In this document: positions 53,300 through 61,013 of the stretch, one piece after another
How the letters are laid out: the number at the start of each line of letters is the position of its first letter
How positions within the stretch are numbered: position 1 is the stretch's first letter
Assembly (NCBI GenBank): GCA_965199055.1
Contig: CBDAQR010000003.1
Location: 2,542,001 to 2,606,000 of the forward strand
Direction of reading: 5' to 3'
From: CBDAQR01 sp965199055
GTDB lineage: Bacteria > Pseudomonadota > Gammaproteobacteria > Pseudomonadales > Halieaceae
DNA length: 64,000 bases
Made by a program: the position numbers and the translations under genes
Notes under the pieces: model-generated
The model's input: the letters and a program-made list of their open reading frames with translations, nothing else
Told to the model about the DNA's origin: nothing
Databases searched by the model: none

Positions 53300-53893
53300 A
53301 TGTCAACGATTAGTAAGCAAATGAAAAGCAGTACCAAAGGCATAATGGTAGGCGCCATAGGCGGACTCGCGCTGGCAACCGCAGCGTCGGTTCAGGCAAA
53401 TTCATTCTCGGAGCATGTCGGTTTCCTGCCCGAAGGCCCGGCTATTACCCAGGCTGACGTAGAGAACGCGCAAAAAGGCTGGGGCAAGGCCGTAGTAGCC
53501 ATCGGCAAAGCAGGCAAGAAAGCGCCGTATGTCGCCGAAGATGCAGCCCGTTCAGCCTACGCCTTCGACCTGGGGCCAATACAGTTCAAGCCTACACTAG
53601 CCTCGGAGCAACCCTTCCGTCCCGATCTGGAAGGCGCGCTGAGCTACTTCGTCTCGGGCAACGAGAAGTACCAGGAAGACAGCGGCTTCGCACTGAAGCC
53701 CTGGTCTAAAGTGCGTTTCGACAACCATGTGGTGAAGATGCAGGGCAACATCGCCATTGCGATGGGCCACTACTATTTCACCGGCCCAGACGGTAAAGAA
53801 ACCAAGGTGGAATACACCAAAGGTTATGTGAAGACACCCGACGAGCGTGTCCTCATTTTCCTGCAGGATTCCTCCTTACCCTATAAATCCTGA
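53300..53893 (+). CDS. Secreted NTF2-like protein (often labelled phosphoribosyl-AMP cyclohydrolase)
   Basis: 197 residues with a signal peptide (MVGAIGGLALATAASVQA). The mature part has DVENAQKGWGKAVVAIGKA, YAFDLGPIQFKPTLA, EGALSYFVSG, FALKPWSKVRF and AIAMGHYYFTGPDGKE, and ends SSLPY. This pattern belongs to a periplasmic family common in marine proteobacteria that resembles SnoaL/NTF2 folds and is often misnamed phosphoribosyl-AMP cyclohydrolase. The function is unknown. It follows a tandem operator and is closed by a terminator. Confidence 0.75.
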   Translation: MSTISKQMKSSTKGIMVGAIGGLALATAASVQANSFSEHVGFLPEGPAITQADVENAQKGWGKAVVAIGKAGKKAPYVAEDAARSAYAFDLGPIQFKPTLASEQPFRPDLEGALSYFVSGNEKYQEDSGFALKPWSKVRFDNHVVKMQGNIAIAMGHYYFTGPDGKETKVEYTKGYVKTPDERVLIFLQDSSLPYKS

Positions 53894-53949
53894 ACGGATT
53901 GATAGCTCCTCCGGCGAGACGCTACCTGCATCCTCGCCAAGCGACCCCC

Positions 53950-53971
53950 GCCCGGCCTAGCCGGGCTTTTT
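53950..53971 (+). terminator. Rho-independent terminator
   Basis: GCCCGGC-CTA-GCCGGGC, a perfect 7-bp GC stem followed by five T. It ends the transcript of the secreted NTF2-like gene. Confidence 0.92.
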
Positions 53972-54002
53972 CGTTTTTGGGGCCCAATCAACGCGACAAC
54001 AA

Positions 54003-54479
54003 CTATTGGTAAGTTGCTGAGGTGATGAACTGACCAAAGGTCTCACACCATATGATGACTGCATTGTAGGACGCTGGATCTATGCTCCGCGGCACCTCCA
54101 ACACGAAGCCGTCGAAGGTTTTCACATCGCCCACCCGCACCATAGAGGACTTGAGGCGATTAAATTCGGCTTCGGTTTCTACGAACGTCGGCGACAGATA
54201 CAACTTGTAGTCGGGTCCCGGCGCCAACTCACCGGAAAAAGAAATGCTCTCGGAACCGATGGCGATTTCTCCTTCCCCCCAATGCAGCGCATCACTATCG
54301 GCGCGGTCTCGGGAGAATTCGCCCCGGTACTCACTCGTTGCCGCTGCCTCCGCGATGCTCGCAGCATCCGGCGAATCTGGTGCTATCAATATCGGGAGCG
54401 CATAAATGCCCAGGGCAAATCCCAGGCCTAAGGCCGCCAGATGCGATACGGCGAGCCCCAGCAGGTTGCGAGTTTTCAT
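54003..54479 (-). CDS. DM13 domain protein, membrane anchored
   Basis: 158 residues. An N-terminal hydrophobic segment (LLGLAVSHLAALGLGFALGI) is followed by a DM13 domain (~residues 48-155): GEGEIAIGSESISFSGELAPGPDYKLYLSP and VEVPR-like beta-strands, ending with NAVIIWCETFGQFITSA with the conserved Cys. DM13 is thought to be linked to electron transfer or adhesion. It is divergent from the carotenoid oxygenase gene. Confidence 0.85.
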   Translation of the reverse strand: MKTRNLLGLAVSHLAALGLGFALGIYALPILIAPDSPDAASIAEAAATSEYRGEFSRDRADSDALHWGEGEIAIGSESISFSGELAPGPDYKLYLSPTFVETEAEFNRLKSSMVRVGDVKTFDGFVLEVPRSIDPASYNAVIIWCETFGQFITSATYQ

Positions 54480-54586
54480 CGATAGGTTTCTCCATTGCTC
54501 CTCTTATCATGCACCGCCTTTGGACATAAACAAACGGGAAAGTTCTGTCTAACTTACCAATGGCGAAAGACAGTCGATCACTTGAC

Positions 54587-54622
54587 TTATTGAGTATCAC
54601 TTTATAAAGTGACGCTCAATAA
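54587..54622. promoter_or_regulatory. 36-bp palindromic operator upstream of the carotenoid oxygenase
   Basis: TTATTGAG-ta-TCACTTTA then TAAAGTGA-cg-CTCAATAA: 16 of 18 positions pair around the centre at 54604/54605. It ends 31 nt before the carotenoid oxygenase ATG. The length suits two TetR dimers; the TetR gene two positions downstream in this unit is the likely ligand-responsive partner. Confidence 0.8.
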
Positions 54623-54653
54623 CGATATTGAACTTCAATGAGGAGTACGCACC

Positions 54654-55985
54654 ATGAACCAACCTGCAGCAATAACGCCGCCCGCCTTTTGGCTGGAAGG
54701 AAACTATGCACCGGTGTTTAACGAGACAACCGCGGAAGATTTGCACGTCGAGGGACAGATTCCCGCCGATCTCAACGGGCGCTATCTGAGAATTGGGCCG
54801 GACCCAAAAAACGGCACCTCAGATCACTGGTTTCTGGGTGATGGCATGGTTCACGGTATCGAGCTTCGCGACGGCAAGGTCAACTGGTATCGCAACCGCT
54901 ATGTACAGACGCCCATGTACACCGATCCAAAGCAGCTTTCTGTTCTCGATAGTCTTGCCGGCCTGGAAATGTCTTTGGCCAACACCCACATCATTTCTCA
55001 CGCAGGCAAAATCCTGGCACTCGAAGAGCTGCATTACCCCTTCGAGATGTCTCCTGATCTGGAAACGATCGGCCCCCACACGTTTGACGGCAAACTGAAT
55101 ACGGGCATGACCGCTCACCCCAAGATCTGCGCCAAAACCGGTGAACTGCTGTTCTTCGCCTACGGACTGACACCCCCCTACATGACATACCACCGCGTAA
55201 GCCGCGAAGGCGAGCTGGTGCAGACGGAGGTCATCGAGGTAAAAGGCGCCACCATGGTGCACGACTTCAATATCACAGAAAACTTTGTGATCTTCATGGA
55301 TTTGCCACTCACCTACGACCTGGACGCCATCGCAAGTGGCGGCCTGCCGCTCAAATGGGACGAAAGCTACGGCGCACGACTGGGTGTCATGCCGCGCACG
55401 GGCAGCAATGCCGACATCATCTGGTACGACATAGAGCCCTGCTACGTGTTTCATCCTGTGAATGCCTATGAGGACGGCAATCGAATCGTTATTGACGTTT
55501 GTCGCAGCGCCTATTCGGCAAAAGAGAACGCGCCTGATGCGCCCCCCTATTTGCACCGCTGGAAAATTGACCAGGAGACCGGAACCGTAAATGAGACTCC
55601 ATTAGGGGACGTCTCGGTGGAGTTCCCGCGAGTACCCGACAGCCTCGTCGGCCAGCCCCATCGCTACGGCTACATGGCGGAGATGGACACTAAGGGCGTC
55701 GGCATCGGGGTCGCTATACAGAAATATGATTTCCAGACGCGCACCCATGTGAGCTATCCGCTGCCCACCACGCAGCGCTGCGGCGAGCCCGTATTCGTAG
55801 AAAAAGAGAACAGTTCGAGCGAGGACGACGGTTACCTGTTGTCCTTCCTCTATGACGAGGCCAGCAACACCAGCGAGTTCATCATTCTGAGCGCCAGCGA
55901 CATTGAGGCGGGCCCGATCGCCCGAATCAAGTTGCCCGTGCGTATACCCTTCGGATTTCACGGCAGCTGGGTTGCCGATCAGTAA
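54654..55985 (+). CDS. Carotenoid cleavage oxygenase family protein
   Basis: 443 residues of the RPE65/carotenoid oxygenase family, which uses Fe(II) held by four His to split conjugated double bonds of carotenoids, stilbenes or lignin-type compounds. Conserved blocks: GQIPADLNGRYLRIGPDPK, WFLGDGMVHGIEL, MTAHPKICAKTGEL (first His), MVHDFNITENFVIF (second His), YVFHPVNAYEDG (third His) and GFHGSW at the end (fourth His). It lies 16 nt before a TetR gene. Confidence 0.92.
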   Translation: MNQPAAITPPAFWLEGNYAPVFNETTAEDLHVEGQIPADLNGRYLRIGPDPKNGTSDHWFLGDGMVHGIELRDGKVNWYRNRYVQTPMYTDPKQLSVLDSLAGLEMSLANTHIISHAGKILALEELHYPFEMSPDLETIGPHTFDGKLNTGMTAHPKICAKTGELLFFAYGLTPPYMTYHRVSREGELVQTEVIEVKGATMVHDFNITENFVIFMDLPLTYDLDAIASGGLPLKWDESYGARLGVMPRTGSNADIIWYDIEPCYVFHPVNAYEDGNRIVIDVCRSAYSAKENAPDAPPYLHRWKIDQETGTVNETPLGDVSVEFPRVPDSLVGQPHRYGYMAEMDTKGVGIGVAIQKYDFQTRTHVSYPLPTTQRCGEPVFVEKENSSSEDDGYLLSFLYDEASNTSEFIILSASDIEAGPIARIKLPVRIPFGFHGSWVADQ

Positions 55986-56001
55986 ACAAGGGTAACCGCC
56001 A

Positions 56002-56592
56002 ATGAGCAACGACGCCCCCTCACCGATTGGCGCAAGACGAAGAGACCCACAGGCAAAGCGCAGGTTGTTGCTGCAGGCTGCCAGGTCTCTTTTCGTCGCA
56101 AACGGGTTTGAGGCGACAACCACTCGCATGATCGCGTCGAGCGCTGGGGTTTCTGAGGGCATACTGTTTCATCAGTTTGGCTCCAAGCTTGGCTTGTTCA
56201 GCGAACTGGTGCGCGACTACTCGGAGTACGGCACTGCGTCCTTTCTACCCGAAGAAGCCGACAACCTGAGCTCTGCCCAGGTCGTGCACAGCGTGCTGGC
56301 CTATATCGAGAGCGACAGAGAGTTGTTTCAGCTGATTCATGACAACCAGGCGATGCTGACGGCCCAGGAAGTGCCGGCATTCAAAGACTATGTTGTGCCC
56401 GCGATCGAACGGCGACTGGTTAAGTACGGTGAAGACAATGGGCACTCCAGTGGAGACCCCGCCATCATGGCAGAGCTGCAGTTCGCCATAGTCGAAGCCG
56501 GTTGCCGAATGGCGCTACAAGCCCAGAACCCCGCGACAAAGCAGGCCTATATCGATGAAGCAATAAGGTGTCTCGATGCAGTAAACTCGTGA
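56002..56592 (+). CDS. TetR-family transcriptional regulator
   Basis: 196 residues: RRLLLQAARSLFVANGFEAT followed by the helix-turn-helix TRMIASSAGVSEGILFHQFG and SKLGLFSEL. The C-terminal ligand domain is not diagnostic. It follows the carotenoid oxygenase by 16 nt and precedes an AraC gene by 19 nt, all on the plus strand. It probably controls the unit through the palindrome at 54587-54622, so autoregulation is expected. Confidence 0.9.
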   Translation: MSNDAPSPIGARRRDPQAKRRLLLQAARSLFVANGFEATTTRMIASSAGVSEGILFHQFGSKLGLFSELVRDYSEYGTASFLPEEADNLSSAQVVHSVLAYIESDRELFQLIHDNQAMLTAQEVPAFKDYVVPAIERRLVKYGEDNGHSSGDPAIMAELQFAIVEAGCRMALQAQNPATKQAYIDEAIRCLDAVNS

Positions 56593-56611
56593 TGAACTGA
56601 CCGGGCTGACC

Positions 56612-57637
56612 ATGCAAGCGCCACTTTACACTCGCAATGAGCCGCTCCTACTGCCGTACTTTCCACGGCTGTTCTACCTCGCACTGTGCGAAAGGGGCTT
56701 TGGCGACAAGCAGATATTTGAAGGCATGGACCTGGGCGCCGACCAGCTCCATGACGACAACTACCGACTCAGCGTGGCGCAACACGAGCAGTTCATACTG
56801 CACATGCTCAACCTTACGGGGGACCCGCATTTCGCTCTGCAGCTAGCGAAGTTAGATCGAAACTCGGCTACCAATCTACCCATGCTGGTCGCTGCCCACA
56901 GCGGGAATATCGCCAAGGCCGTGCACATGATTGCGCGCTACAGCAAACTGATAACACGGGTATTTACCGTTCAACTACGCAAAGAACCTCGCGCGCCGCG
57001 CCTGGACCTTACCGTGCACGTTGAACACGACAAGGTCGTGTACTTTGCCATCTCCTCGCTGGTGCTTTTTCTGAGTCGCTTCTTTCGCGAGCCGCTCGAT
57101 GGTGCCGAAATCGTTAAAGAGCTGCATTTCTCTGTGCAAGAGCCTGAAGGCTTTGAGTCGGTCCAGCAGCAATTTCCCTGTCCGGTATTGTTCGATCAAC
57201 CCGCCAGCTGCATTCATTTAGACCATCAGCACTTCGACCGACCTATGCGCCGGGCAGACGAGCAAACCTTAGGCCTGCTCACAGAGATGGCCGAACAGCA
57301 GTTAAGCGAAGCTGAGTCGGAGACTAGCCTGGTGGGCGCTGTAAAGCTTTTGCTTGTAGATCAGGTTGCCTCACCACCCAATTTGAATGAGGCAGCACAA
57401 CTGCTCGGCCTGTCTCCCCGCAGCTTGCGCCGCAAGCTGGCCGATGTTGGAACCACCTACCAGGGCGTGCTCGACGGCGTGCGTCTCGCCATCGCAAAAC
57501 GCCTGCTTCGCGAAACCACTACCCCCATTGCAGCAGTCGGCTACGAACTGGGCTTCAACAACCCCTCGGATTTCAGCCGCGCCTTCAAGAAATGGGCCGG
57601 CTCCAGCCCCTCTGCCTATAGGCAACCCGCCAAGTAA
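56612..57637 (+). CDS. AraC-family transcriptional regulator (OruR-like)
   Basis: 341 residues with an N-terminal Arabinose_bd domain (YRLSVAQHEQFILHML, LPMLVAAHSGNIAKAV, VYFAISSLVLFLSRFF) and a C-terminal AraC double helix-turn-helix: LNEAAQLLGLSPRSLRRKL and IAAVGYELGFNNPSDFSRAF, ending SPSAYR. This architecture is common beside catabolic genes whose expression needs an activator. The isomerase-like and SDR genes downstream are possible targets. Confidence 0.91.
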   Translation: MQAPLYTRNEPLLLPYFPRLFYLALCERGFGDKQIFEGMDLGADQLHDDNYRLSVAQHEQFILHMLNLTGDPHFALQLAKLDRNSATNLPMLVAAHSGNIAKAVHMIARYSKLITRVFTVQLRKEPRAPRLDLTVHVEHDKVVYFAISSLVLFLSRFFREPLDGAEIVKELHFSVQEPEGFESVQQQFPCPVLFDQPASCIHLDHQHFDRPMRRADEQTLGLLTEMAEQQLSEAESETSLVGAVKLLLVDQVASPPNLNEAAQLLGLSPRSLRRKLADVGTTYQGVLDGVRLAIAKRLLRETTTPIAAVGYELGFNNPSDFSRAFKKWAGSSPSAYRQPAK

Positions 57638-57745
57638 TTTTGGCCATATTTGCATAGCTATTGGCCAGCTGTGCTCTCGGCAGTTGATGCACGCGAGCGT
57701 TACATTACGCCCATAACAACGCACTCCTTCAGAGGACAGTTCAGC

Positions 57746-58390
57746 ATGAGTGAAGTCATCGATACTTATTGGTCTTTCCGCAGCCCCTATTCCTACCTGG
57801 CGATTCCCGATCTTTTGCAACTTCAGAAGGACTACGACGTGGATATTGCCTTGCGCGTGGTGCTCCCCATCGCCGTGCGCGCACCGGAGAAAGTTTTCGA
57901 CCCCGACAACTTAAAACCCATGCTCTATATCGTCATGGACAGCAGACGCCGTGCGGAATATCTGGGCATGCCCCTACAGGTTCCGGCTAAGCCAGACCCC
58001 GTGCTACAGGATATGGAATCGCTCACCGTGCCAACGGAACAGCCCTACATCTATCGTCTATGCAAGCTCGGCGTCGAAGCACAACGTCGTGGCAAAGGCC
58101 TTGAGCTCGCTGCAGCCATATCCGGGCTGATCTTTGGCGGCACCGAGAACTGGCATGAAGGCGACCATCTTGCCAATGCCGCCATATCCTGTGGGCTCGA
58201 TCTGGCGGAACTGGACATCGCTATCGAAAACGGCGATCACCTGGAGGAAATCGAACAGAACCAGGAAAAGCTTGACGCCGCCGGTCACTGGGGTGTGCCC
58301 ACCATGGTCGTACGCGACGAGCCCTTCTTCGGTCAGGATCGCATCGATACTTTACGCTGGCGTCTGGACCAGTACGGACTCAAAAAGTAA
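57746..58390 (+). CDS. DsbA-family / 2-hydroxychromene-2-carboxylate isomerase-like protein, second copy
   Basis: 214 residues, a close paralogue of 41795-42451: both share VIDxYWSFRSPYSYLAIP, IAVRAPEKVFDP, IVMDSRRRAxYLG, EQPYIYRL, LGVEAQRRGKG and GHWGVPTMVV followed by EPFFGQDRIDTLRWRLDQ. The SPYSY motif carries the presumed catalytic Ser. The ATG at 57746 begins the shared part; the upstream open frame is not conserved. It precedes an SDR gene by 25 nt. Confidence 0.88.
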   Translation: MSEVIDTYWSFRSPYSYLAIPDLLQLQKDYDVDIALRVVLPIAVRAPEKVFDPDNLKPMLYIVMDSRRRAEYLGMPLQVPAKPDPVLQDMESLTVPTEQPYIYRLCKLGVEAQRRGKGLELAAAISGLIFGGTENWHEGDHLANAAISCGLDLAELDIAIENGDHLEEIEQNQEKLDAAGHWGVPTMVVRDEPFFGQDRIDTLRWRLDQYGLKK

Positions 58391-58415
58391 GCAGAATTCA
58401 AAGAGGAGAAACCAC

Positions 58416-59210
58416 ATGGACCTTCAAATCAAAGGCAAAAAGGCCATCATGGCTGGCGGCAGCGCAGGCATGGGCCGAGCAACCGCGGAACGTCTCGCCG
58501 AGGCAGGTGCCGAATTGATCATCACCGCCCGTCGCGAGAAGCGGCTGGTCAAGGCCGCTCAGGAAATCTCTGAGAAATACGGCACCACCGTCACACCCAT
58601 CGTCGCGGACTCCTCCAAGGAAGAAGGCCGCCAGGCACTATTCGCCGCTTGCCCCGATCCGGACATTCTCGCCATCACCATCAAGCCGCCGGAACCCAAC
58701 GGCGACTTTCTAAAGGTGACCCCGGAGATGTGGCGCGAATCCGTCGAAACCGCCTTGATTGGGCCCATCGAAATCATGCGCAATTACATTCCAGGGATGA
58801 AGGAGCGTGGCTTCGGTCGCATTGTGAACATCGCCACCTTCTCGGCAAAGAACCCGATGATCTGGCGCCTGATGTCCGGCCCCGCCCGCTCGGCCCTGAT
58901 CAACTACACCGCCAGTGTCTCCCGGGAGATCGCCCAGTACGGCGTGAACATCAACAACATTCTTCCCGGTATGTTCGCCACTGAAGGTGCCAGCGAGCTA
59001 TTGCTCACCTACGCCGACGCCTTTGGCCTGGAGCCGAAGGAAGATGTTGCGATGAACCACTTCCTGGAGAACAACAAGATTCCCGCCGGGTTTGTGGCCG
59101 ATGCCGCCGACATGGCACCCATGGCAGCGCTGCTGTGCAGCCCGCTATCGCGCTTCATCGTAGGGCAGAACATTGTTATCGACGGCGGCCAGCACCACTC
59201 GTTGTTCTGA
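58416..59210 (+). CDS. SDR family oxidoreductase with altered catalytic motif
   Basis: 264 residues starting MDLQIKGKKAIMAGGSAGMG, after a perfect AAGAGGAGAA site. The cofactor motif GGSAGMGRA and the C-terminal GQNIVIDGGQHHS are normal. At the place of the catalytic YxxxK the sequence reads SGPARSALINYT, so Tyr and Lys are replaced (Ser and Arg in simple alignment). NADP-binding without the standard chemistry, or a different mechanism, is possible. It forms a pair with the isomerase-like gene. Confidence 0.85.
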   Translation: MDLQIKGKKAIMAGGSAGMGRATAERLAEAGAELIITARREKRLVKAAQEISEKYGTTVTPIVADSSKEEGRQALFAACPDPDILAITIKPPEPNGDFLKVTPEMWRESVETALIGPIEIMRNYIPGMKERGFGRIVNIATFSAKNPMIWRLMSGPARSALINYTASVSREIAQYGVNINNILPGMFATEGASELLLTYADAFGLEPKEDVAMNHFLENNKIPAGFVADAADMAPMAALLCSPLSRFIVGQNIVIDGGQHHSLF

Positions 59211-59217
59211 GAACTTA

Positions 59218-60135
59218 CTAGCTCGCTTGCCGCTCGGCGGCGGCCAGACTGTCTGCAATCACTTGCTTGAGCAGGTCTGGATCACTGCCTCTTCCGACGG
59301 TCAGCAGCTTTGCACCCGTCATGGCGGTGCCATTGAAGGTTCGAATCGATACCTCCCCTGAAGGCGTGCGCTCGAAATAGGTATCGACGCTTTGCCCGGC
59401 AAGTTTAGTAAAGCCTTTTACGCGCAGCAGCGATTCGGGGAGTGCATTGCAGATATCGATTACACAGTCGAACGTCGGCAGGCCGGGCAAGTCGACCGAG
59501 CAGGACGCCCACTGTGCCTTATCGTGGGCATATTTTTCCGGCTGCTGGGTCGAGGGCGATAGTTCGGGAATGGCCTCAATATCCACTTGCTCAGCGCTGA
59601 GTATTTTGGCTCCCGGATTGAGCGCCACCAGCGCCTGCCGAACCTCGGTAACCCGATCTTCGGCAACGTCCTCGTAGTGACTGAGAAGGATCAGTGATGA
59701 CACTTTAACCTGATGCGCTTCCAACTCGTTATGCTCTTCTCGCAGTTGCCAGTTTTTCACATCAACTACCGACACCTGCACGGGGGGCCGAAAACGCTCG
59801 TCAATCCCAACGCCCAGAAACTCCATCAGATCGCAGGCATCTACGGTGCCGTTGGCTTCGATCAGGGTAATACCATTTTCCCGCTTGGGAATGCGATTGA
59901 CGTGCTCGCGGAGCTCAGTAATGCCGCTGCAGCAAATACAGTTTCCGTCCATCGGCGTGAGACCGTGCGGGTCAATACGAGGGTCAAGCTGCTGCGCATC
60001 CATGCGCGCGTTTTCATAGTCGTTAAGAATTACAAATGGCTGCCACCCCGCATCGATATAGCTGGTCACCAGCCGTTTCAGGAGTGTTGTCTTGCCGGCT
60101 CCGAGAAAACCGACGAGTACTATGAGTGATTCCAT
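59218..60135 (-). CDS. CobW/COG0523-family GTP-binding protein
   Basis: 305 residues: Walker A GFLGAGKTTLLKRL, the family metal-binding motif CxCC as GNCICCSG, EANGTVDACDLMEF, and a C-terminal CobW_C domain (SCSVDLPG, ESLLRVKGF). Members are GTPase metallochaperones for zinc, cobalt or other metals and for metal-enzyme maturation. The ATG at 60135 follows AAGGAATT; the TTG at 60141 is unlikely. It is convergent with the SDR gene. Confidence 0.89.
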   Translation of the reverse strand: MESLIVLVGFLGAGKTTLLKRLVTSYIDAGWQPFVILNDYENARMDAQQLDPRIDPHGLTPMDGNCICCSGITELREHVNRIPKRENGITLIEANGTVDACDLMEFLGVGIDERFRPPVQVSVVDVKNWQLREEHNELEAHQVKVSSLILLSHYEDVAEDRVTEVRQALVALNPGAKILSAEQVDIEAIPELSPSTQQPEKYAHDKAQWASCSVDLPGLPTFDCVIDICNALPESLLRVKGFTKLAGQSVDTYFERTPSGEVSIRTFNGTAMTGAKLLTVGRGSDPDLLKQVIADSLAAAERQAS

Positions 60136-60255
60136 GGGCAATTCCTTATGGCTAAACAGCCTTTCGCTCGATCTGTTAACAACACAGAGCGCGCTATTGT
60201 AATGGGCATCTCTGCGCTGGTTAAGCTTCAGACCACCATAAGAACATAATGTCAG

Positions 60256-60933
60256 TCACCTAAGCTGAACTGCTGACAACTCTTCAATCTGCTGACACAG
60301 GCGCTCGTGAAATTCGGGCGTCGCATCGGCCGCGTAGGTCATCAACATGCCAATGAGTGCCTGCTGCCGATAGCGCGCCAGACTTATGTACCCACTGACC
60401 CAGTCTTGCCTGGCGAGTCGTTGAGAGCCAAACAGTTGCTCTGCCATCCAATGGCTGTCGATCTTGCCTTCGAGATAGCCGCTGGCTTGAGCTTGCTCAC
60501 AGAGCCGGCGCGCCACCAGTATCGATTTATTGAAGATGCCATCGTTCATTTCGTGTTCGAACAGACCGAGGCGCTCGCCGCCCAGGAAGGCCGCCCGATA
60601 AAACGGCTCATCCGCCGCGTACAATCCCAACAGCTTGTCTATGAACGCTTCAAGCGCTGCAATCGGATCCACCAGCTCAGGCTGTGCCAGAACCTCATCG
60701 ATGCGACTGACCAGCTCCCGAAACAACTCCAGCACAATATCGTTCTTTTTGCCGAAGAGGTTGTGCACCGTGGGAATAGTGACGCCGGATCGGCTGGCAA
60801 GCTCACTGATCGTAAAGGCATCAAAGCCTTCGCTCGCAATGAGTTCGCGCGCCATGGCCAAGATATTCTGCCGGCGGCGTTCTTTGTTCGCCTGGCGGGT
60901 AGATTGCCCCCTGGCGGTTACCGGTGCGGTCAT
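60256..60933 (-). CDS. TetR-family transcriptional regulator
   Basis: 225 residues: RRRQNILAMARELIASEGFDAFTISEL contains the first helices and the recognition motif ASRSGVTIPTVHNLFGKKND follows. The C-terminal part is alpha-helical and not diagnostic. It is divergent from the phytanoyl-CoA dioxygenase gene, with an AT-rich palindromic region between the starts (80 bp), so that gene is the likely target. Confidence 0.9.
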   Translation of the reverse strand: MTAPVTARGQSTRQANKERRRQNILAMARELIASEGFDAFTISELASRSGVTIPTVHNLFGKKNDIVLELFRELVSRIDEVLAQPELVDPIAALEAFIDKLLGLYAADEPFYRAAFLGGERLGLFEHEMNDGIFNKSILVARRLCEQAQASGYLEGKIDSHWMAEQLFGSQRLARQDWVSGYISLARYRQQALIGMLMTYAADATPEFHERLCQQIEELSAVQLR

Positions 60934-60973
60934 CGTTCACCCTGCTAGTCGCTTGACTTTTTATTTTACTATA

Positions 60974-60998
60974 AATAAAATTTTATTGTTAATAAAAT
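60974..60998. promoter_or_regulatory. AT-rich operator between TetR and dioxygenase genes
   Basis: AATAAAATTTTATT (60974-60987) is a perfect 14-bp palindrome, overlapping ATTTTATT-GTT-AATAAAAT (60980-60998), a perfect 8-bp inverted repeat with 3-bp spacer. The only AT-only stretch in the neighbourhood; it lies 16 nt before the dioxygenase start. Confidence 0.6.
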
Positions 60999-61013
60999 AT
61001 GTGGATTTAACCC

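Noticed and set aside
57650..57745. N-terminal extension of the second isomerase-like gene
   Set aside because: The paralogue starts at the equivalent of 57746 and the upstream codons show no conservation or ribosome site.
58134..58415. Long N-terminal extension of the SDR overlapping the isomerase-like gene
   Set aside because: It is out-of-frame shadow of the isomerase gene; the ATG at 58416 has a near-perfect ribosome site and begins the SDR homology.
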